DNA of 64,000 nt, from positions 21,231-85,230 of the forward strand of contig MSJI02000519.1 in NCBI GenBank assembly GCA_001931905.2. Reading direction: 5' to 3'. The stretch is from Cladosporium sp. IMV 00045. Lineage: Eukaryota > Ascomycota > Dothideomycetes > Cladosporiales > Cladosporiaceae. Below the pieces are notes generated by a model. The model did no database searches, was not told the origin of the DNA, and saw only the letters and a list, made by a program, of their open reading frames with translations. The translations under genes and the position numbers were made by a program. Each line of letters opens with the position of its first letter. The first letter of the stretch is position 1. Positions 45,608-56,442 of the stretch are shown one piece after another.

Positions 45608-46831
45608 CTAGAGTGACGCGGCTTCGGTGCCTTCCAAACGGCAGTGGTACAGAAGTGAGCGGCACTTGTAGATCTTCCAGGCGATTATCTTGACTTTGGG
45701 CTGCGCTGGTGCAGAGGGAGGTTGGTATTGAGGCAAGGCAGGAGCAGGAGGAGGGCCCATTGCCAACTCGGCTGCTTTTGGTCTTGGTGACGGTGGTGAT
45801 TGTTGAGAGAGCGGTGGATCCAGATCTATGACTGGTATGTCTGGCGGTGACGAAGGCGACTCGGGGGTCGAATCAGGATATTGATTTGACAGCGCCTTCA
45901 CGTAGCGCTGAACCTCGTTTTCGATGGAGGGTTCCACTGGTGAGGTGAATCTCTTGTGTTGTTTCTTTGGTTTCTTCGAATTGTTCTTCTGCTCCTTAGG
46001 GCTCGGAGAATCATGGGACCAATAAGTCGTCTTGCCCCTTCCTGACCTGACGACCGCTTGGCCCTCATCCTTCGCATGCCAGCTGGATCGGAACTGTGGC
46101 GAGATGTTGATGTTCTGACGAGCAAACTTTATAGCCCATTTCGCCTGCGAGAGTTCCAGCCGTTTCTCCCATAGTTTTTCACACATTTCGCTTGTCTGGT
46201 GGAAATCATCTGGGAAGTAGAATTGGTTGAGAAGAACTTGATCCCTCACCCCCACCCTGTGTTTAGCGTTGTGCAAGAAGAACCCACCTATTGGCATGTC
46301 GTCTGAGAACTCGAGGATCTCCGCATGCTCGCAGTCGTTCGGATCGAGCTCGAGCCGTTCGAGTGGCATGCTTGTGTATGTTGTCTCGCCGTGTAGGCCA
46401 TGTTCATCCAAGAGCTTGTCATCTTCTGGCGTTGGGGTTGTTGGGCGTGATGGTGTCTCTTCGACAGGGATATGTGCTCGGTGGGCCATGGCGGAAGGCG
46501 GGCGTGCGAACTCGTTCGTCAGGCGCGGAGAGATATACTTCCATGGTGGAAGACTGGATTTGGGAGTTCTGTGGCGGGTGGGCGGGCGCATGGGGATCTT
46601 GCGTTTTGCTTCGCTTGCACCATCGGTTTCTTCAGTATCGTTTGGCATTCGGTCTTCTGGTGGTGGGGAGAGTGGCGATGACACCTCTGGCCGGGCAGCC
46701 CTGTTTCGAGTGCCATGGTCTTGATCTTCAACCGAAGGAATAACGACTGTGTCTGTAAATGTAGGAGAAGGTGGACGTTGTAGTGTCTCTCCGGGATCGA
46801 TTTCCCTATCTGTAGGTCGAGGTGAATCCAT
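45608..46831 (-). CDS. Hypothetical Pro/Ser-rich protein, 407 aa
   Basis: Single exon from the ATG at 46831. Not recognised. Residues 1-150 are Pro/Ser/Thr-rich and acidic, likely disordered. A conserved-looking block lies at about 185-275 (MPIGGFFLHNAKHRVGV, LLNQFYFPDDFHQTSEMCEK, AKWAIKFARQNINISPQF). It is followed by a Lys-rich patch (KKPKKQHKRF), which could be a nuclear signal, and a Pro-rich stretch. The last 28 residues (IIAWKIYKCRSLLYHCRL) look folded again right up to the TAG, which is unusual for a natural C-terminus. The next frame starts immediately after the stop in the same frame. Confidence 0.66.
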   Translation of the reverse strand: MDSPRPTDREIDPGETLQRPPSPTFTDTVVIPSVEDQDHGTRNRAARPEVSSPLSPPPEDRMPNDTEETDGASEAKRKIPMRPPTRHRTPKSSLPPWKYISPRLTNEFARPPSAMAHRAHIPVEETPSRPTTPTPEDDKLLDEHGLHGETTYTSMPLERLELDPNDCEHAEILEFSDDMPIGGFFLHNAKHRVGVRDQVLLNQFYFPDDFHQTSEMCEKLWEKRLELSQAKWAIKFARQNINISPQFRSSWHAKDEGQAVVRSGRGKTTYWSHDSPSPKEQKNNSKKPKKQHKRFTSPVEPSIENEVQRYVKALSNQYPDSTPESPSSPPDIPVIDLDPPLSQQSPPSPRPKAAELAMGPPPAPALPQYQPPSAPAQPKVKIIAWKIYKCRSLLYHCRLEGTEAASL

Positions 46832-47405
46832 ACTCGGATTTTAACGATAGCTTGCGGTAGTTTTGAATCTTAGCATTAATAATGCGCTTCGATGAATGGT
46901 GTGGACATCATGAAGCGATGCATACTGGGATGTGTTAACATGAGAGCTCTGCATCTGTTCTGGCAACATCGGAAGGATTGCACCTACCGGTCTATCGTGA
47001 CAAAAATTTACGCCGAGGAGCAAGTGCAAATGAACCTACAAACACAACTTCGAGTCGGTCTGTACCTTCCAGAAAGAACCAGAGGGAAGTAGCACGTGAG
47101 ATCAAGGCAGAATGTAAGAAAATCCATCAATTATTACGCCTTGGGTATCGTACTGACCTATCCATGCACTCAGAGTTTCGATCCTCTCCTCAGTCGCTGT
47201 CACTAAGGTTTAGAACGCAGCATGGAAATCAAAAAGGAACGCATAGTAGAACACAAGGCTGCTCTGACATGTTCGCCTGCCCTTCATCGAAGGAGGGGAT
47301 GAGAGCAGCCTCGAAGACACAAACTCCACCACAAAGCAAAGAGAGAAGCACTCAGCGGCGTGAGCGCGCGTCTCTGATTCTCAACAAAGCTCGTTACCAA
47401 CTGCC
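46832..47405. other. Intergenic region between two unknown genes
   Basis: 574 bp between a minus-strand start (46831) and the stop of the next minus-strand gene (47406). No supported feature inside. Confidence 0.4.
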
Positions 47406-49702
47406 TCAGTCAGACATGGCATCAAGGTCGTCAGAGTCCTGCAAGGAGACGGCATCGTCCTCACCATCCTCCGACCCCTCCGAGTCTTCGTCGACACTGT
47501 CATCGTCTGCGGCGCCGTCGAGCGACAGCTTGGAAGGCTTCTTTTCGTCGTCCGCCTTCGACGGTGTGCCATCCTCGCCAACCCCAGCCTTCCCTTCACG
47601 CGCCTTTTTCCTACCTTGGGCAGTGCGTCGAGCCGGTGGGCGCTTGCCGAAGAATGCCTGGTAGTTGTCGAAATCATCTCTGTTGGTCTCGCACCAATCT
47701 GCGGCAGCTTCCTTGCCCTTTCCGCGAGGCGGGTTGGTGTCTTTGCCGAGCGCGGCTCCAAGACGTTTGGCGACCGTGGCTCTGTCAGAGAACGAGCCGT
47801 TGAGGCAGAAACGGTCGCGAATGTCTTTGTTGCTGAAACCAGATTCGCTGAGAATGCGGAGAAGGATGTCGCGCCAGAGAAGGTCCGGGCAGAAGTCGAT
47901 GATGCATTCGCCTGCGCGGTGCGTGAGGATTGGAGTCTTCGCAAGCATTTTGCGCGTGATCACCGTGTCTTTGACAGAGAATGTGCCCTGTTCAAGCTCT
48001 TGAGAGTTTCCTTTCTTGCCCGGGCTCCAGCAGATCTTGATGCGGAACAAGTCGTCAAGTGGGATCGTGTCCTCCATGCCAGCTTCAATCAGCTCATCTA
48101 CCGAGCGCATGCCCATGGTGGAGGCGAGCTGTTGATCTTCAGGGCCAGCAAATGCGAAATTGCCCGAGTGGTAAGGATCGTTGCCGGAATCGCCACCCGA
48201 GCGGCTCTTCTTTCTGCCTCCCTTAGAGCGGCGGCCACTATTCTCACCCTCCCCGTCGCCATCATTCTCACCCTCGTCCTCGGAGCTAGCGTCATGCTCA
48301 GCTTTCGTCGTCTTCTTTTTGCGTGAGATCTCTGCGACTATGTTAGCATCAATTGGAGTATAAGTAGAAGAACTAGCAACATACTCTGCTTCTCAGAAAT
48401 GTCTTTCTCAAGCTCAGCCACGATTGGCTCGTTGCGGACACGAGTGCGAGCCATCTCTGCAACCATTTTCGCATCATAGACAGAATCATCCCAAGTATCT
48501 TTGGATTTGGAAGCAATCCTGGCTTGGATGAAGTCGAGTTGACGATTCCACGGGAACTCATCAGCTTCGGCCTGGCGACGGGTCTTACCGCGGCTGACTT
48601 TGCCAACGGTCTTGCGAAGGTCCGGTCTAGCGCGCGCTGGATATGGAGGTGTAGGTGCCTGCAGTGGGGGTGGAGCAGGTGATGACTCGCCGGCCTTAAG
48701 GTTGCGTTGGGAGGGACCGGCGACGTTGATCTTCAGCTTTCGAGGTGCTTTTGCTGGAGCACCTGTGGTTGATTTGACGGCTTGAAGAGACTGATGTGGC
48801 ATCTGGCCTGAGATAGGGTACGGCGTTGGTTGATGCATTGGCATCTGGGCGTTGGAGTTTGGGTGATGATGCTGCTGGTGGGCAAGAGGCACGCCACGAC
48901 GCGCAGGCTGGCCCACCGGAGCACCAGGCGGAACGCCCATCGGTTGATTGGAAGGCTGAGAGCGTAAAGTCTGGTGGCTGGGCACTGGAAATTGATTCGG
49001 GTGGTGCATTGCTTGCTGTGAGCCACGGTTGGGCTGAGGGCCAAAGATCTTGATGCCAAACGCACGCCAACGGACACGCTCCAGCACTTTCTCGACAGTC
49101 ATCTCAGCGACATGGCGTGGAAGAACCCACTCTGAGATTGGAAAGTCCTTCACGTAGTTCATGCACTTCTCGTCCAGGTTCTGCTGGTAAAGCTCTGTGC
49201 AATTCCAGGAACCGTTGATAGGACGCTGAGCAACCTCGCCGAACATACGCTCGTAAGTAGCGCGTTGTTCACGGTTCATACTTCTCCATGGAACTTCGTC
49301 GATCCCGGGCACCTCTGGCTCATCGTCGGAAAGGCTGATATGAGAGCGAACGTCGTCCAGATCAGGTTCGTCTTCGAACTCCTTCTCATCGGCGTAGTCT
49401 TCTGACTTGAAGGAGTACTCCGTGACATTGTCGTCATCTTCGTCGGATTTACTGCTTTCGACATCCACCATTTCGATGTTTCCTTTGCCCGCACTCGGCT
49501 GCGCGGATGATTTGGTATTGTTAGGTCTCATGGTCTTCTGTCGTTTGTTGCTGGCCTCCGAGCGAGAAGTTTTCTCGAGGTCTGAAAGCGGGCCTTCTTC
49601 TTTGTCGCTACTATCGATCTCCATTGGGCGAGCGGAAGCGACTTGAATGCTGTCTTCGCCATCCTCGTGGTTGATGGAAGAAGCTGTTGGACGAACAGGC
49701 AT
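47406..49702 (-). CDS. Hypothetical nuclear-type protein, at least 747 aa (5' end unresolved)
   Basis: Secure exons are 49702-48385 and 48331-47406 (intron gtatgt...gctaac...gcag), giving 747 aa from the ATG at 49702. Not recognised. Two globular-looking blocks (about residues 140-220, VPWRSMNREQRATYERMFGE; and 510-670, DELIEAGMEDTIPLDDLFRI and WRDILLRILSESGFSNKDIR) are linked by Pro/Gln-rich, Lys/Arg-rich and strongly acidic stretches, as in chromatin or transcription proteins (inference). The same frame stays protein-like for 72 codons upstream of this ATG, to an acceptor at 49919/49920. The phase-matched exon before it ends at 49962 (TPNIYWTPAGSPLFVL). The true start is therefore probably upstream, around 50.0-50.4 kb. 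Confidence 0.75.
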
Positions 49703-50060
49703 GTTGACTCGAGGACTGGCACTCCACCCGCGGTCGTAGTGAGTAGTGGTCCGGTCCGGGGCTGAAATGAAATCACTGCTGACTCCAAAATGGTACGATC
49801 CGGGTATGCGGTTGGGAGAGGTCGCTGAAGCGTAAAGGCCCTTGACCGGAGATATAGACTGAATGGTCCACGAGCCGGGCCGACCGGCCTTGATGCCTTG
49901 GGTGGCGGTTTGGTAGTCCCTATTGTGACTCCGTCAGTTATTCTGCGTCACCGAAAACTACTGCAAGACAAACAGCGGCGATCCAGCTGGTGTCCAGTAG
50001 ATGTTAGGCGTCGGCTGCTGCTGCTCTGCTACTCTGCTCTTGCTGCTACTGTGGCCAGGA
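49703..50060 (-). other. Probable additional 5' coding exons of the 47406-49702 gene
   Basis: Reading in frame with the downstream gene, 49919-49703 encodes protein-like sequence (for example TQGIKAGRPGSWTIQSISP). It is preceded by an acceptor AATAG at 49925-49920. A 42-nt intron (49961-49920, gtagtt...aactgac...atag) joins it in phase to an upstream exon ending at 49962. No in-frame ATG was found nearby, so the initiating exon is not located. Confidence 0.55.
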
Positions 50061-51137
50061 GAAATCCGATCGTCCAGAAGGCGAATACCAGCACGGTCGA
50101 GTCGAGCCAAGTAAGCCGGGTAGGAGCACCGAGCACGTGTTCCAGAAGAGGTCCAAGGATCCGTAAGCGAGACACGATGAGGTTGCGTTGATGAGAGGAA
50201 GGGTAATCCGTTGTGATGTATCCGAGTAGAAGAGAGGTGATGTTGCTGGTGTTGAAAGAGATAGGAAATCGTGGAAGCTTCGTTTGCTGGGAAAAAGAGC
50301 AAGCGCTCAACGTACCTCAAGTGAAGGAAGGAGCAACTGTGACGCAAGTCGACGGGACTCCAGTCACCGGGTCACTTCACTCAACACACTTCAGATCCAC
50401 ACCCAACTCTGCTTGCGTGTTTGTGTCGAATAGGGACATGAACGTGACATGTGTGTTTGATAGAATGGCTTGCTCGTGATTTGAAGATGTTGCTGCTTGT
50501 GTGTCGCAAAGCCATTTCAGAGTGAGGGAAGGCACGTAAGTGAATGCTGCGAGTGCGAAGTGAACGGTTAAAGTAGGCTAGGCTCGGGCCGCACATGCCC
50601 GCTTGCGCATGTGTTGTGAGGTCAAACAATGGTCACCAGATCATGCCACATCATATCGTACAACGCGCATCAAGCACTCTTTTTTCATGTGTTAGGCAAT
50701 CAATTTGCACTGATTCTGGCCATGTGAAGATTGAGTTTTTTGCCTTTCGATAAACGAGAGTCTTTTTGGCAACGGGGTGTAGCTCTTCGATGCGTTGATT
50801 GGATATCTTCACAAGCGTCGAAGAGCTCAAATTATTGCAGAGATGAACAATCACACAAGCTTGCCGAGAAGGGACCTGTCTCTCTTTTCTCTGCGACCGT
50901 CATCCCGTCTCGGAAGTCACACAGCCATTGAAAAGTATGTGGATTGAGCAGATCAGACTGTACTGTAGCCGAATTGTAGCAGTGGCTGCTATTTGCAAGA
51001 ACACGTCCGCATGTTCAAGACGTATGGAACATCTGTAAAATATTCACCTCGAAGCCATTTGTTTGCTTCTTTGCTTCCTCGTTCCCTCATTCCCTCAATA
51101 GTCCTTCAAGTTGGGGATCTCGTGTGGCTGTTCTCCC
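50061..51137. other. Upstream region of the unknown gene and LSM1 3' flank
   Basis: About 1.1 kb holding the unresolved 5' end and promoter of the unknown gene, then the LSM1 3' UTR. Possible leader splice signals occur on the minus strand: a gtacgt donor and a polypyrimidine-CAG acceptor around 50285-50315. No other gene supported. Confidence 0.35.
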
Positions 51138-51839
51138 TTACAAAATAGCCTCTCCGTGGTGCTCGCCCTCAAAGCCGAAAGCAGCAAGCTTCTTCTGTTT
51201 TGACTTGTCCGACTTCTTCCTCTGTGCATCCTCTGCCTTCTTCAAGGCGAAGACCTTCTCCACTGGCGCTTGTTCGAAGGGAGGAGGGACGTAGTCATCC
51301 TTGTCGAGATCCTGGGAATGGTCAGCCCGCTGTCTATTCGATGCAAGCGATGTTTGATCGTACAATTTCTCCCAAGAGCGACACGTTCTCGCCTCTTACA
51401 AGGAAGAGGCCGCGTTCAATGTCGGCGTAAAGCTGTTGGACGAACAGGCGTTCGACGGTATCCTGAAGGACCAGGTTGCCTGTAAATCCATGTGTTAGAT
51501 CCGCGTTGTACTCTGCCGTTCTCTTTGCTATCCGCATGCATACCAAACTGATCCCAGCTTCTCAATACACCAACCAACTTGCGCCCATCTCTCAGAGCGA
51601 CCATAAGCTTCTCTTTAGCGCAATCATGTTAGCGCTCCTCAAAATAGTAAGTCAAGCCCCTCGCACTCACTGTCGGTGAGATCAAGTAATTGCGCAGCCG
51701 TGGTGAACATCTGAGGCGGTAGTTGTGGTACTGGCGGCGGTGGTGCGCCTAGGTTCTGCTGAGGCGGAGGTTGCTGGCCCATCGGCGGCGGACCAGACTG
51801 GCCTTGGGGGCCGGCATCATGGAGACTCAGATTCTCCAT
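51138..51839 (-). CDS. LSM1: Sm-like protein LSm1 (mRNA decapping activator)
   Basis: Four exons: 51839-51671, 51612-51544, 51479-51364 and 51311-51138, giving 175 aa; all phases join exactly. After a Pro/Gln-rich N-terminal extension (residues 1-48), the Sm1 motif reads LMVALRDGRKLVGVLRSWDQ, followed by FGNLVLQDTVER. The Sm2 motif is GLFLVRGENVSLLGEI. The C-terminal basic helix (EKVFALKKAEDAQRKKSDKS) is the LSm1-specific tail that reaches across the ring. LSm1-7 with Pat1 binds oligoadenylated mRNA 3' ends and promotes decapping in P-bodies. The ATG at 51839 is the only in-frame start. Confidence 0.95.
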
Positions 51840-53785
51840 GTGCAAATATGTGTTGTCGTGGTGGAAAACTGTAGGATGAGAACGCAGCGATTACGCCATG
51901 AATCGCGCTGTCGGTCATGGAAGTGAAGCGGGCGCTGTGACGGAAGTCGCAGCCGAAAAGGGGAGGTGAAGCGGAAAACTTCGTATATTTAATCCAGCTT
52001 GCAGAGACATGAGACGAACATTCTTACACCTACTTTGCCGGTATTGCAAGTCATGGATTTGACGAGTGATACTGGTAGCAACGAATCAGGTATGTCGCTT
52101 TACTTTTCTACTTCCTTCCTCCCCAACTTCTATGATGAAGCATATAATACACAGACCTGATCGGAATCACAATGTCGATTCATATTATATTGTCCAACTG
52201 CTGTCTGACAACGCCCTAACTTGTCCAATTATGTTTGAGAAGACAATGCAAGAGACCTTGCTAACTCAATCAATAGTAGTAGTAATCAACCTCCTTCAAG
52301 CCCTTGCAATGCCGTCTGCCGTGTCAGCCTTTACTTGATGCGGTCGATCTATCACATTTACACAGCGTCTTGAATGTAACACAAATTTCTCGCAATGATT
52401 ATTCCATTTCCTCTCCTCTCCAATACAAGCCTAGGCCTCATTGTTTGTGATGTCAAGTGCTTGACCGGATCTGCGCGAAAGACTTGACCAGATTCATATG
52501 TACTATAATGAAACACTGCGTTTGTCAATGCAAGCCTATGCACCGCCAACACGCGTCCCTCATACGACGTTATATTTGTGCTCTTTGCCACAGCGTAGAA
52601 GCACATACCAAGGCTGGAACCGCCGTTGGCATTCCTGGTGTCAATTATTACCTACATTATTGTAGATGTCAAAAATGTGCCTCTGTGGGTCGCGCGCGCC
52701 AGATTGAGGATTTGACCGGCTATGGCGGCCATTTGCTGCTTTCGCAAGCCCCTGCGCTCCATTGTGCATCGTTACTTCCTTGCGCACGACCAGGGACTCG
52801 AGAATGTTGGATGCAGTTGGACGAGCGGTCCGGCCTGGTTTCACGGGCACACAGCGCTTGCAACAAGAGATGCAGCCACAGGAGGCTGCATCGCCGGGGA
52901 AACCGGAGTGCCAATTGCGCTGGTCGCGGTGACGGCTTCAAATGACCAGGAAACAAGCTGTAGAGCATGCGAATCAAGCCAACGCTTGCTTGATCGTGCA
53001 GATTGTGCGCTTGATTCCTTGCTTGAGATATCTCGTAAAAGCTCCCTCGCCCTGGCAGCAAAAAAGCATGGTAGAAGGAACCGTGGCAGCGGGGCGCTAA
53101 GAGCGCTAGCCGCAGTCGAACGTCACCTCTCCAACCACCAGCTTAGAGATCCCCAACCTCACTTCACCTCAAGCGCGCCTTCTCTCCGCAATCTCAAAGA
53201 CACAGGCTTGTCTCGCAGAGAGAATGCTGGTGTCGCACGTTTCCAAAGATCCATCAGTCCCAGCGACAAGAAAGCGTTTCTCCATGTCTTATCCCTGATC
53301 GAGCAAGACACATGCGGTCGTCTGGGGCGAAATGTGGGATCGATGCAGGGGAGCTTTCGAGGTGGAGGTGGATGGACAGGAACAGGCTTCGAGCTCGCGC
53401 GGAACGCATGCACACTGCGCCGCTGCCATTATCGACTTGTCTCAAGTGAATGCGGTGTGGCACGACATGGTGTATGGGCGCCGCCACGGTGTAGATTGGA
53501 GTGACTGCTGTGCAAACAAAACAAGGCGAGTGGCGGGAAGGCGCAACCTGCCCAAGTGGTCCGTGCGCCTTCTCACTCCCAGCACCTCGTCGAAACATTT
53601 AACCTTTTGCCCTCGCCCAGCCCACACCGCGACTCTTCACACGCGATTCCAAAACATATCCACACTCTCACTCTCATCCGTACCAAACTATCCCTCTTCT
53701 ACCAAACATCAATCCATCCACACCCACCACGCCACATCCACTACCTCATCATCATCAACATCACAACCTCGTCAACAGCGTCAAC
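51840..53785. other. Long divergent intergenic region
   Basis: 1.95 kb between the divergent starts of LSM1 and the mucin-like gene. The middle (about 52080-52400) is A+T-richer. From about 53580 the plus strand becomes C/T-rich up to the 53786 ATG, fitting a transcribed leader. A 260-codon open frame at 52722-53504 has no protein-like features. No tRNA or element recognised. Confidence 0.4.
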
Positions 53786-54784
53786 ATGCGCTCCTCCGTC
53801 GTCTTCGGCGTCGCCGCGCTCATCGCCGCCGTCGCTGGCCAGACTGGTAAGCCACATCACCCCTCCCTCGATCGAGTCCACCCTCGACTTCGCACGTGAG
53901 CCGCAATCGCTAACATACATCTAGTGACCGTCACCGTCACCGAGACCAATTGTGGTGCTGGTGAGTGTCATTCCATTGCTGCCCGTCAAGACCCCAGCAA
54001 TGGCCCAGATGCCACCAATGCCCTCTCAATTTTGTCTTCTGCATACTACAATGCCTTCTCCGCACTTTCCTCTGCCCACGCCACCGACTCCTCATTTCAA
54101 TCCCTCAGTTTCATCCCCGAACTCTTTTCGAGTTACGGGTTGACAAGCCTTCCTGCCACCGCCGAACCTACCTCTCCATCACCATCCGATTCGCTTCAAC
54201 CCACCTCAAATCCTACGGACGTGGAAAACTCACACACTTCCATAGCTACCTCTCCGGCCCCGGTTTCTCCGGGCGCCTCCTCCCCAGGCTCCTACGGCAG
54301 CGCCCCGACCTCTGCCCCGGAGGGCACGACTCCGGTCGCCACTGCTCCCGAGTCGGGCGAGACCGACGAGACCCCGACTTCTGCTGGCGAGAGCACCGCC
54401 AACCCGGCTGGTACCTCTGCTGTTCCGACCACCAACACTGAGGCTCCGACCGCCCCGACCTCTGCTGAGTCTTCCCCGGCTGAGTCTACCGCCAACCCGA
54501 CCGGTGGCGAGAGCACCGCTCCGCCGTCCTACACTGCTGCTCCGACCTCTGAGACCTCTGGCACTGCCACCGAGTCGCCGACCGAGACTGACTCTGAGTC
54601 CGAGGGCGCATCAACCACTGAGGGCCCGACTGCCACCGACTACTCCTCCAGCACTGAAGCTGGCGCTGGCCAGGCTTCCACCACCGAAGCTCCGCCGGCT
54701 GAGCAGCCCACCAACGCCGCTGGCGCCAAGCACGTCGCTATGGGAGGCCTCGCTGCCGCCATGGCTGGTGTGCTCATTCTCTAA
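53786..54784 (+). CDS. Mucin-like Ser/Thr-rich GPI-anchored cell-surface protein
   Basis: Two exons, 53786-53846 and 53925-54784, giving 306 aa; the intron is gtaagc...gctaac...ctag. Residues 1-19 are a signal peptide (MRSSVVFGVAALIAAVAGQ). A short TVTVTVTETNCGAG segment follows, then a long Ser/Thr/Pro/Glu-rich stalk with loose repeats such as ESTANP and TSAES, expected to be heavily O-mannosylated. The C-terminus (HVAMGGLAAAMAGVLIL) is a GPI-attachment signal, after a probable small-residue omega site near NAAGAK. A gtgagt inside codons 41-42 could be an alternative donor, but the frame is open without using it. Probably a cell-wall structural or adhesin-like protein; no catalytic domain. 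Confidence 0.85.
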
Positions 54785-55124
54785 GCTGGGCGTCATCACC
54801 CACACTCTGTCTGCATTGTAACTCTCAAGTTATACATGCATGACCCTCAAGTCCAACGTGTAGCCCAGCTGCATGACGGATGATTGGTTCTGAAATGGCG
54901 TTCACACTGGTGTTTAATGGGATACCCGACATGCATGGTTAACGACAGCGATTGAGCGAAGTAATGGTTCTTTTATTATGCATGCGATGGACAGAAGCGA
55001 GGGCTGGCTTGCTACACCCTGTAGTCTCTTTTCCAGCTGCATAATGTAATTCACAAGGAAAATTTGCATTTCACAATCGTGCCTCCCTTCTCACTGCATC
55101 CTCGTATCTTGTCGTCCTGATACA
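54785..55124. other. Convergent intergenic region
   Basis: 340 bp between the mucin-like gene stop and the SDR stop. Nothing else recognised. Confidence 0.4.
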
Positions 55125-55985
55125 TCACAACACAGTGTACCCGCCATCAATTGGCAGATTAACTCCAGTCATCCAAGCGGCATCCTCACTTGCGAGAAAC
55201 ACCACACTCCTCGCCACATCATCCACCTCACCCATACCCCCCAACGGATGCGCCTGATCAACCTTCCTCCTCGCCTCCTGATCACCCTGCAGATTCTGTG
55301 TCATAGTCGTCCGCAAGAAACCAGGACACACAGCATTACACCTGATTTTCTCCTTCGCATAGTCCAGCGCAACCTGCCTCGTCAGCTGGCTCACAGCGCC
55401 CTTCGACGCGCAATACGCCGGCGTGTTGTAGTACGCCACGAGGCCTTGCACCGATGACGTGTTGACGATACACCCCCGATCCCTCGCCCCGGGCAGTGGC
55501 GTCTGCGCCAGCATTTGCTGGATGCCGTACTTGCAGCCGAGGAACACGGATTTCGAGTTGATCACCAATGTGCGGTCCCAGTCCTCTTCGCTCGTTTCGT
55601 GCACGGGGAGCGGACGCTCGTGCGTAGACTCTACTGAGATGCCTGCGTTGTTGCAGAGAATATCCAGGCGGCCGAATTGTTTCACGCAAGTGGTGATCGC
55701 GGCTTGCCAGGCTGAGGGCGAGGTCACGTCGGTTTGTACGAAGATCGCGCGGTTTTCTCCGTAGGTCTTGTGAAGGATCGAGAGCGTGGTGTCGCCGTCA
55801 GTGCGGCGGTTGTGGTAGTCGTCTGCTTTGCCTGTGGAGGGATTTATCTGGTTTCGTGGCGCGGCGAAGAGGTCCACGCAGCAGATGTTGGCTCCTTCGG
55901 AGGCGAGGGCGAGGGCTATTGCGTGGCCTAGGGAGCCGGAGGAGCCGGTCACGATGGCGGTGCGGTTTGCTAGGCGGCTGGACAT
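55125..55985 (-). CDS. Short-chain dehydrogenase/reductase (classical SDR)
   Basis: Single exon, 286 aa. The Rossmann cofactor motif is TGSSGSLG at residues 13-20, CNNAG at 111-115, catalytic Ser in NTSSV (177-178), and Y191-x3-K195 in YCASK. The loop after PGFLRTTM and the C-terminal GVNLPIDGGY match classical SDRs. There is no Arg just after the Gly motif, and an Asp ends strand 2 (CCVDLF), which favours NAD(H). Family members oxidise sugars, alcohols or aromatic dihydrodiols, so the substrate cannot be named. A 19-residue insert with the acidic/basic stretch ADDYHNRRTDGD follows strand 2. It lies next to a secreted esterase on the same strand. Confidence 0.95.
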   Translation of the reverse strand: MSSRLANRTAIVTGSSGSLGHAIALALASEGANICCVDLFAAPRNQINPSTGKADDYHNRRTDGDTTLSILHKTYGENRAIFVQTDVTSPSAWQAAITTCVKQFGRLDILCNNAGISVESTHERPLPVHETSEEDWDRTLVINSKSVFLGCKYGIQQMLAQTPLPGARDRGCIVNTSSVQGLVAYYNTPAYCASKGAVSQLTRQVALDYAKEKIRCNAVCPGFLRTTMTQNLQGDQEARRKVDQAHPLGGMGEVDDVARSVVFLASEDAAWMTGVNLPIDGGYTVL

Positions 55986-56442
55986 TGTATTTGCTTGTCA
56001 AAGAGGTTAGGTGGTGTTGGTGAGACGAATGAGGCTAATGATGCTATGGGGTTTATTTTTGGGTTCCCTCGATGCCACTGTCGACAGTGCACTTTACCAC
56101 GACGTCGTATACACTTACAAGATGGTATATTGCTGAATGCTATCAATGAGGTCGATGGTAGACCGGAGGGTGTAGTTGTGGAGCTCGATCGAGATCATCG
56201 AGCGGGGAAACATGAATGGGTCATGCAGCCCGTGGTTCGACATTTCCACATTCGCCCATGCACTGCAATGCGGAAATAAAAACGCCGGTTCAGATCTTAT
56301 AAGTCATTCTGTAGCAAGCGAACGACCTCATGGCTTGAATTTCTGTAACAGAGACATCTCGGAAGATACAAGCCGAAACAAATCGAGTTTGGAACATTCC
56401 CATCCATACAACGATCTTGATGGCGCCGCTATCAATCAATCT
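55986..56442. other. Intergenic region SDR / tannase gene
   Basis: 457 bp holding the SDR promoter and the esterase 3' UTR. No other feature recognised. Confidence 0.4.

Noticed and set aside
45600..45700. An intron that would remove the TAG between the 407- and 189-codon frames
   Set aside because: The available GT donors combined with the CTCTAG acceptor leave the wrong phase and produce a new stop at once.
52722..53504. 260-codon open frame on the plus strand
   Set aside because: No protein-like pattern; it lies in a divergent intergenic region with overlapping frames on both strands, as expected by chance in GC-rich DNA.
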